Shown here: positions 7,237 through 12,189 of the stretch, piece after piece
Layout of the letters: each line of letters starts with the position of its first letter
How positions within the stretch are numbered: the first letter of the stretch is position 1
Assembly: GCA_002840115.1 (NCBI GenBank)
Contig: PGZG01000039.1
Location: 1-12,189 of the forward strand
Length of the DNA: 12,189 nucleotides
Direction of reading: 5' to 3'
Source: Gammaproteobacteria bacterium HGW-Gammaproteobacteria-14
GTDB taxonomy: Bacteria; Pseudomonadota; Gammaproteobacteria; Pseudomonadales; Alcanivoracaceae
Position numbers and translations under genes: made by a program
Notes under the pieces: generated by a model
The model's database searches: none
What the model was told of the DNA's origin: nothing
The model's input: the letters and a program-made list of their open reading frames with translations, nothing else

Positions 7237-7242
7237 TATAAT
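7237..7242 (+). promoter_or_regulatory. Consensus -10 box ahead of the LuxR–hydrolase gene
   Basis: A perfect TATAAT at 7237–7242 sits in an A/T-rich stretch 34 nt before the ATG at 7277, predicting a leader under 30 nt. No good -35 hexamer is found 15–19 nt upstream, so an activator may be needed. The gene lacks a clear Shine-Dalgarno site. Confidence 0.5.
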
Positions 7243-7276
7243 TTCAGTCATATTTTCGACTTGCCCGCAGCAAATA

Positions 7277-9001
7277 ATGAAATTGCCAGTCAACACCGCC
7301 TCAGCGGACCATGCCCAGACGGATCATGGCTCCGCCACTTCCGGCGCCATTCTAGGCTCCACTAAGGGAAGCAGCCTCGAAGAACTTGTTCACGCTGTGG
7401 CCGAGCGCCGCGCTGACTTTGCTGATCTTATTGTTGCCCTATCTCCAGTGATCAGTGGCGCCACACCGTTAGCGCCAGAAATGGCATTACAACTGTCCAC
7501 CGCCCTCCACGAAATAGACCACACGGTTATCGCCGATCATGAGCTTTATCGCCTGGTCAACGAACAGGCGGCTCCGGCACTGGCGCTTAACGAGGCCGGC
7601 CAGATTCTGGCGCTGAATTCCGCCGCCGTGCAGTTGTTCCATCTGGAGTCCGGCGACGGCCTAAAGAACCTGAGCATTTCCAGTGCGGAGTTTCACAGCT
7701 TCAAAGAGCGTCTGGCCAATATTGCCGGCTCAACCCTCATCAAAGTACGGCGGCCTCAGGCGGCGCACGGCTCACTGCCATTGATCATGGTAGGGAACTA
7801 TCACTTCCGCCACCGTGCCTTCCTGTTAGTTGCCCTACAGCACCATTGGCCGGAATCCATTGATCGTGCATTACAGGAGCTTTTCGGCCTGACCAGCAGC
7901 GAGCGAAAAACCCTGTCCGCCCTGGCACAAGGAGTAAGCTCGGAACATATTGCCGAAGCACGAGGCTGTGCCGTCAGCACCATTCGCCAACAAATCAAAA
8001 TGGTGCTGCAAAAACTCGGCGTTCACTCACAAATTCAGGCCGCCTCGCTAGCAGCCGCGGCAGCCAATGCGGTATCTACCAATGCGGCCAACACCGAACG
8101 GCTTTCGCTGGACTATGACGACCACCCCATGCAAATCCACGAGTTCTTCCGGGGACATCGGCGCATTGGCTGGCGGCGCTTTGGCAAACCTGGCGGCACC
8201 CCCGTTATGTGGCTACACGGCCCCTCGTTCGGCGCAGGCGATTTCCCGGAAGAACGACGACTGGCAGAGCATCATGCTCTGGATATATTCGCCATCGAAC
8301 GCCCCGGCTATGGGCGCACCCATATCCCCAACGCCAATGAGGATCCATTACGTTGCCAATGCGATGACATCCTGGCGTTAATGGACAAGCAGGGAATTAC
8401 GTCCGCACTATTCATATGCCACGAAGTTGCTCTTATTCCTGCACTGTCAATCGCCTGTAAACAGCCGCAACGAATATCCGGCATCGTTGCCATTTCTGCA
8501 GCACCACCCTTCAAACAACTGCAGCAAATCGACGCCATGCCCGCCCATCAGGGCATTTTTTTGATGGCCGCCCGACGCGCGCCCTGGATGGCACGGCTAA
8601 TGACACGATTACTCACCATCCGAATGAAAAAACTGGGGCCGGAGCACTGGACCGATGTGGTTTTCGAAGGAGTTGAACCAGACCACAACATTATTAACCG
8701 CCCCGAATTACGCCAGGGCGTCATTGCATCCTATGGCTTCTACATCAACCAGATGGGCGCAGGCTTCGAAGTGGACCTGCGAATAATGCTGAAGGACTGG
8801 AGCACACTGATTACCAAAACAGAAGTACCGGTTCGCCTGATCCATGGCGAGCGCAATGCAACCACCCGAGTTGAACACCTCGCCATTTTCCACGACCTGA
8901 ACCCCGATATTACAGTCGACCTCGTGCCCGAAGAGGGCCTCACCCTTGCCGTGTCGCAACCACAACGAATCTTTGCGGCTGCTATTGAATTGCTTCGGTA
9001 A
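7277..9001 (+). CDS. PAS-like / LuxR-type HTH regulator fused to a degenerate alpha/beta-hydrolase domain
   Basis: Predicted cytosolic transcription factor of 574 residues. Residues about 92–190 look like a PAS fold (ALALNEAGQILALNSAAVQLF at 101–121). A LuxR/GerE-type helix-turn-helix covers about 202–262, with GLTSSER, IAEARGCAVSTIRQQI as the recognition pair, and LQKLGVHSQ. From about 290 to 574 there is an alpha/beta-hydrolase fold: oxyanion-loop WLHG (312–315), ERPGYG (341–346), the nucleophile strand ALFICHEVALIPAL, a helical cap around 412–500, and LIHGERN (521–527). The catalytic triad seems lost: the GxSxG elbow reads CHEVA (381–385, Ser to Glu383), the acid is Asn527, and the GH of the final loop is GL (Leu555). 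I infer a ligand sensor controlling the HTH rather than an enzyme. Ligand and targets are unknown. No ribosome site is evident before the ATG; the next in-frame ATG (Met69) would cut the N-terminus. It has its own -10 box and no co-transcribed partner. Confidence 0.85.
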   Translation: MKLPVNTASADHAQTDHGSATSGAILGSTKGSSLEELVHAVAERRADFADLIVALSPVISGATPLAPEMALQLSTALHEIDHTVIADHELYRLVNEQAAPALALNEAGQILALNSAAVQLFHLESGDGLKNLSISSAEFHSFKERLANIAGSTLIKVRRPQAAHGSLPLIMVGNYHFRHRAFLLVALQHHWPESIDRALQELFGLTSSERKTLSALAQGVSSEHIAEARGCAVSTIRQQIKMVLQKLGVHSQIQAASLAAAAANAVSTNAANTERLSLDYDDHPMQIHEFFRGHRRIGWRRFGKPGGTPVMWLHGPSFGAGDFPEERRLAEHHALDIFAIERPGYGRTHIPNANEDPLRCQCDDILALMDKQGITSALFICHEVALIPALSIACKQPQRISGIVAISAAPPFKQLQQIDAMPAHQGIFLMAARRAPWMARLMTRLLTIRMKKLGPEHWTDVVFEGVEPDHNIINRPELRQGVIASYGFYINQMGAGFEVDLRIMLKDWSTLITKTEVPVRLIHGERNATTRVEHLAIFHDLNPDITVDLVPEEGLTLAVSQPQRIFAAAIELLR

Positions 9002-9084
9002 AACAGTACTGCTCCTGCGACAGGTCGGCCGTTCCATCAACCGGGGTCATAACAGAAAGCAGCACATCCCATAGCCAGCGACAG

Positions 9085-9093
9085 TGGTATTAT
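9085..9093 (+). promoter_or_regulatory. Extended -10 promoter of the ubi operon
   Basis: TGGTATTAT (9085–9093) is an extended -10 element (TG-N-TATTAT), a type that works without a good -35 box; none is seen here. Predicted start is near 9100, with AGGA (9111–9114) 6 nt before the ATG at 9121. The rest of the gap 9002–9120 holds CCTGCGACAGG (9014–9024), a short inverted repeat without a T-run. Confidence 0.5.
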
Positions 9094-9120
9094 CCCCCCG
9101 CCCCAACATCAGGACGCCCC

Positions 9121-9819
9121 ATGAACCCCGACGAAAAACTCCAGCAAGGCCTTGAGCGTTTTTTCGCCCTGCGGCAGCACGGCAAGGATGCGCGCTTCAA
9201 AGCCCGTCTGCGGAGCTTGCAATCGTTCCAGGCAACACGACTTACGCGCACCCATGCGCCACTGTTGGCGGAGCCTGCCAATCGTCAAGCGATCGGCTTT
9301 TTGCTGGATGAGGTGTATGGCGGCAAAGACCTGCTGCCGGTGGCGCGGGATATTCGCCGGGCGGTGAACAAGGCGTCCGGGCTGCTGCCGGACCGGGTGA
9401 TGGCCACCTCGGCCTCGGTGCTGGAGGCGGCGATTCTGACCCAGGAGCTGGACGAGGCGCTGGCGGAAACCCTCCATGACAGCCTTGACGGGCCTCTGGA
9501 CACTCCACTCTATATTGACGGGTTCCGGGCTTTGGGCCGGGAGCCAGAGCGGCAACGGCAGCTCGACCTGATTGGCGAGGTCGGCCATCATGTGGACCGT
9601 TATGTCCGGGGGAGAATGCTGCAAGCCACTTTCCGCATGGTGCGGCGGCCGGTCCATGCGGCGGGCTTCGGCAACCTGTATGATTTCCTCGACCGTGGTT
9701 TTACCGCGATGGGTGATCTGAAAAGTGCGGGTACTTTGATGTCGCGACTCACCGACGCAGAGGCGCGTATTCTGGTGCGCATCTATGCCAACCATCCGGA
9801 CCCTTTTGCCGAGCCTTGA
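9121..9819 (+). CDS. Conserved protein of unknown function with FFLEE-like motif
   Basis: A 232-residue soluble, mostly helical protein with many Arg, Leu and Ala and no signal peptide or membrane segment. The stretch FLLDEVYGGKDLLPVARDI (60–78) matches the pattern FFLEELYGxxD that names the FFLEE-motif family (DUF8198, as I recall). I know of no established biochemical role. The start ATG has AGGA 6 nt upstream. The stop lies 18 nt before ubiE with no terminator, and the following genes overlap, so it is the first gene of a ubiquinone operon; help in ubiquinone biosynthesis or its regulation is a reasonable but untested inference. A long open frame also exists on the opposite strand but lacks family signals. 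Bases become G-rich on the coding strand from about 9300 on. Confidence 0.8.
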   Translation: MNPDEKLQQGLERFFALRQHGKDARFKARLRSLQSFQATRLTRTHAPLLAEPANRQAIGFLLDEVYGGKDLLPVARDIRRAVNKASGLLPDRVMATSASVLEAAILTQELDEALAETLHDSLDGPLDTPLYIDGFRALGREPERQRQLDLIGEVGHHVDRYVRGRMLQATFRMVRRPVHAAGFGNLYDFLDRGFTAMGDLKSAGTLMSRLTDAEARILVRIYANHPDPFAEP

Positions 9820-9837
9820 TCTTTTTCGGAGCCTGAT

Positions 9838-10584
9838 ATGTCAGACAAGACCACCCACTTCGGCTACCAGCAGGTGCCGCTGCAGGAAAAGGCCAAGCGG
9901 GTTGCCGGTGTATTCCGCTCCGTAGCCCCCAAATACGATTTGATGAATGACCTGATGTCGATGGGCGTTCATCGGGTGTGGAAGCGCTTTACCATTGAGT
10001 TGGCCGGTGTCCGTCCGGGTCAGCGGGTGCTGGATCTGGCCGGTGGCACCGGTGATCTGGCCATGAAGTTCTCCCGGCTGGTGGGCGATCGGGGAGAGGT
10101 GGTGCTGGCCGATATTAATGAAGCCATGCTCGGCGTTGGCCGCGATCGCATGCTCGACAATGGCTGCGGCCATAACACTCGGGTGGTGCAGGTAAATGCC
10201 GAAGCCCTGCCGTTCGCGGATAACTCTTTTAACTGCATCACCATCGCCTTTGGCCTGCGCAATGTTACCGATAAAGACAAGGCACTACGTTCCATGCTGC
10301 GAGTGCTAAAGCCCGGTGGCCGTTTGCTGGTGCTGGAGTTTTCCAAGCCGGTGCATGCGCCACTGTCGAAACTGTATGACATCTACTCATTCAGCGTGCT
10401 GCCCACTCTGGGGCAGGCGGTGGCCGGTGATGCGGAATCCTATCGCTATTTGGCAGAGTCCATTCGCATGCACCCGGATCAGGAAACCCTGAAAGGCATG
10501 ATGGATGAAGCCGGCTTTATTCGTACCGAATATTTCAATATGACCGGCGGCGTTGTCGCGCTGCATCGTGGATTCAAAGCCTGA
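9838..10584 (+). CDS. ubiE: Ubiquinone/menaquinone C-methyltransferase UbiE
   Basis: SAM-dependent C-methyltransferase that methylates the benzoquinol ring in ubiquinone synthesis (2-polyprenyl-6-methoxy-benzoquinol to the 3-methyl form) and, where menaquinone is made, demethylmenaquinol. The 248 residues fit the family. Seen in order: FRSVAPKYDLMNDLMSMGVHR (26–46), SAM motif I LDLAGGTGDLA (65–75), the acidic motif II region VVLADIN (88–94), NAEALPFADNSF (120–131), ITIAFGLRN (134–142), and the C-terminal NMTGGVVALHRG. GGAG at 9828–9831 lies 6 nt before the ATG. The TGA stop overlaps the ATG of the next gene by one base. In E. coli UbiE works with UbiJ and UbiK in a soluble Ubi complex, and the operon order here matches that. 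Confidence 0.98.
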   Translation: MSDKTTHFGYQQVPLQEKAKRVAGVFRSVAPKYDLMNDLMSMGVHRVWKRFTIELAGVRPGQRVLDLAGGTGDLAMKFSRLVGDRGEVVLADINEAMLGVGRDRMLDNGCGHNTRVVQVNAEALPFADNSFNCITIAFGLRNVTDKDKALRSMLRVLKPGGRLLVLEFSKPVHAPLSKLYDIYSFSVLPTLGQAVAGDAESYRYLAESIRMHPDQETLKGMMDEAGFIRTEYFNMTGGVVALHRGFKA

Positions 10585-11231
10585 TGAGCAATCCCACTCG
10601 GCCGCCTAATTTATTCGAAGCCACCGCACTGGCCACGCTGGAGCGAGCTATTAATACGGCGTTGCGGGCAGACCCGCTGAGCATGGATCAGCTGCGCGAG
10701 CACAGCGGCCGATTACTGGCCATGCACCTGAGTTTTCCACCATTATCGGTGTATGTGTTGCTTGTTGAAGACGGCGTGGAGCTCTATCACGGCAGTGAGG
10801 CGGAGGCCGATGTCAGCGTGCAGGGAGGGGCTGTGGATCTGGCGGCCCAGTTACTGAACTGGCAAACCGCTGAGGGCGTGATTGGCGGCCCGGTGAAAAT
10901 TCAGGGTGACCGGGAGTTACTGCAATCCCTGATTACCATTGGTCGGCAACTGGACCTGAACTGGTCCGCTTTGATGGAGCCCCTGCTCGGCAGTGAGCTG
11001 GCCCAACAAATTGAGTATGGCGCCAAACGGGTGTTTTCCATGGCGCGCCACGCACTGGATCTATTCGTTGCCCGGGCCGGCGATTTTCTGCGCGAGGAGT
11101 CCTCATTGATGGCATTGCGTCGGGAAGTAGCGGAGTTTAATCAGGATGTGGATGAGGTACGTGCCGACACGGATCGCCTCAGCGCTCGCATTCGAAATTT
11201 GAAGCAGGCTGCCGACGGGAATACGCTCTGA
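10584..11231 (+). CDS. ubiJ: Ubiquinone biosynthesis accessory factor UbiJ (SCP2 domain)
   Basis: Non-enzymatic factor of aerobic ubiquinone synthesis that, in E. coli, binds lipid intermediates and helps hold the soluble Ubi enzyme complex together. The 215-residue product has an SCP2-type lipid-binding domain at about 12–120 (LSFPPLSVYVLLVEDGVELYH, then DVSVQGGAVDLAAQLL and GGPVKIQGDRELLQSL), a middle region with GSELAQQIEYGAKR, and a C-terminal coiled coil at about 165–212 (VAEFNQDVDEVRADTDRLSARI), which in the family pairs with UbiK. Start and stop both overlap neighbouring genes by one base (TGATG), pointing to translational coupling with ubiE and ubiB. Identification rests on this context plus the SCP2/coiled-coil layout. 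Confidence 0.93.
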   Translation: MSNPTRPPNLFEATALATLERAINTALRADPLSMDQLREHSGRLLAMHLSFPPLSVYVLLVEDGVELYHGSEAEADVSVQGGAVDLAAQLLNWQTAEGVIGGPVKIQGDRELLQSLITIGRQLDLNWSALMEPLLGSELAQQIEYGAKRVFSMARHALDLFVARAGDFLREESSLMALRREVAEFNQDVDEVRADTDRLSARIRNLKQAADGNTL

Positions 11232-12189
11232 TGTTACCGGTAACCCGTGTTTTCTATGTGCTGCATATCCTTTGCCGCTATCGGTTGTTTTCGCTACTCC
11301 CGGCGCACCCGTTAATAACACCGCTTATCCTGCTGCAATATGCCATGCCATCGAGCTGGTTTGGTCCGCGAGATCTTTCTGACGGTCAGCGCCTGCAATA
11401 TGCACTGGAAGCCCTTGGCCCGATTTTTATTAAATTCGGCCAACTGCTCGCCACTCGCCGGGACTTGCTACCGGAGGAGTGGACTAATGCACTGGCGAAG
11501 TTGCAGGATCAGGTAGCCCCCTTCGACCCGAAAGAATCTCAACGCATTATTGAGCGCGAGCTGGGTCAACCGGTCGGCGAAATTTTTGCCAGCTTCGAGC
11601 AAACCCCGATGGCCTCCGCCTCGGTGGCACAGGTGCATGCGGCAACTCTGAAAGATGGCCGCGAGGTTGTTATCAAGGTGATTCGTCCGGGCATTGCCCG
11701 TACCGTTGAGCGAGACCTCGCCGTCATGCGGTTCGGAGCCCGCTGGCTGGAGCGATTGTGGAAAGATGCGCGTTATTTCCGCCCGTCACGGGTGGTGGCA
11801 GACTATGAAGAAGTCATTCGTGGCGAACTGGATCTAAACAGTGAGGCCCGCAATGCGGAACAAATGCGACGGCATTTTCTATTCAGCCCGCTGCTGATGA
11901 TCCCCATGGTGCATCTGTCACTGAGCAACCGCGAGGTGATGGTGTCCGACCGGATTCGAGGCATTCCGGTTAACGATATTGAACAAATCCGCGCTGCGGG
12001 CATTGAGCCTCGCCTGTTGGCAGAGCGCGGCGTGGAAATCTTCTTCACTCAGGTCTTCCGCCACAACCTGTTCCATGCGGACATGCACCCCGGCAATATT
12101 TTTGTGTCGCCGGAGCACCCGGAGTCTCCGCAATATATGGCCGTGGATTGCGCCATCGCCGGGCGACTATCGAAGGAAGACCTGCACGT
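11231..12189 (+). CDS. ubiB: Ubiquinone biosynthesis protein UbiB (partial, 3' end outside window)
   Basis: Atypical kinase-like ATPase of the UbiB/ADCK/COQ8 family, needed for ubiquinone synthesis; thought to act at the membrane on access of precursors to the Ubi enzymes. The first 319 residues are present, roughly 60% of the usual length of about 540; the C-terminal membrane helices are cut off. Family marks are the KxGQ motif KFGQ (68–71), the Ala-rich nucleotide loop ASASVAQVH (128–136) replacing the kinase Gly loop, Lys149 in VVIKV, the ExD motif in GELDLNSEARNAE (198–210), and the catalytic loop FHADMHPGNI (281–290). The DFG-equivalent reads DCAIAG (306–311), where E. coli UbiB has, as I recall, DCGIVG: Ala308 in place of Gly. 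The ATG shares a base with the ubiJ stop. The frame is open to the window edge. Confidence 0.96.
   Translation, partial: MLPVTRVFYVLHILCRYRLFSLLPAHPLITPLILLQYAMPSSWFGPRDLSDGQRLQYALEALGPIFIKFGQLLATRRDLLPEEWTNALAKLQDQVAPFDPKESQRIIERELGQPVGEIFASFEQTPMASASVAQVHAATLKDGREVVIKVIRPGIARTVERDLAVMRFGARWLERLWKDARYFRPSRVVADYEEVIRGELDLNSEARNAEQMRRHFLFSPLLMIPMVHLSLSNREVMVSDRIRGIPVNDIEQIRAAGIEPRLLAERGVEIFFTQVFRHNLFHADMHPGNIFVSPEHPESPQYMAVDCAIAGRLSKEDLH

Noticed and set aside
9002..9120. Skew minimum as a replication origin
   Set aside because: A C-to-G change is what an origin would give, but there are no DnaA-box clusters, AT-rich unwinding region or dnaA/gidA/parA genes.
9109..9795. 228-codon minus-strand open frame opposite the FFLEE-motif gene
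   Set aside because: The + strand frame has a promoter, a ribosome site and a recognisable motif; the minus frame is His/Gln/Arg-rich with no family signal.

Overview
The window looks like chromosomal DNA of a gammaproteobacterium with fairly high GC, probably of the Pseudomonadales/Oceanospirillales type. The reasons are the argS–SPOR–hslV–hslU block, the ubiE–ubiJ–ubiB block (UbiJ is a proteobacterial ubiquinone factor), a textbook sigma-32 promoter ahead of hslV, and good Shine-Dalgarno sites. From memory, Pseudomonas carries the same two blocks in the same order and orientation, separated there by polyhydroxyalkanoate genes. Species cannot be named from the sequence. All genes lie on the + strand.

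Region 1 (1–4595): a short leader with no recognisable gene, then argS, a membrane-anchored SPOR-domain protein whose start overlaps the argS stop, a heat-shock promoter, and the hslV–hslU protease/unfoldase pair. The block closes with a strong 13-bp-stem terminator.

Region 2 (about 4596–9001): three unrelated, separately expressed genes between the conserved blocks. They are a PAPS-type sulfotransferase; a secreted glycine-rich beta-helix protein with a CSLREA-like N-terminus and a GlyGly-CTERM-like tail; and a 574-residue regulator joining a PAS-like region, a LuxR-type helix-turn-helix and an alpha/beta-hydrolase fold. In the hydrolase fold all three catalytic positions appear replaced (Ser to Glu, Asp to Asn, His to Leu). 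A perfect 20-bp palindrome lies just ahead of the beta-helix gene. This is the most interesting part of the window.

Region 3 (9002–12189): an apparent ubiquinone operon. It starts with a protein of unknown function carrying an FFLEE-like motif, followed closely by ubiE, ubiJ and ubiB; the last two each start on the stop codon of the gene before. UbiB runs off the window end. The coding strand changes from C-rich to G-rich near the start of this region.

No tRNA, rRNA, CRISPR array, insertion sequence or integrase was seen.
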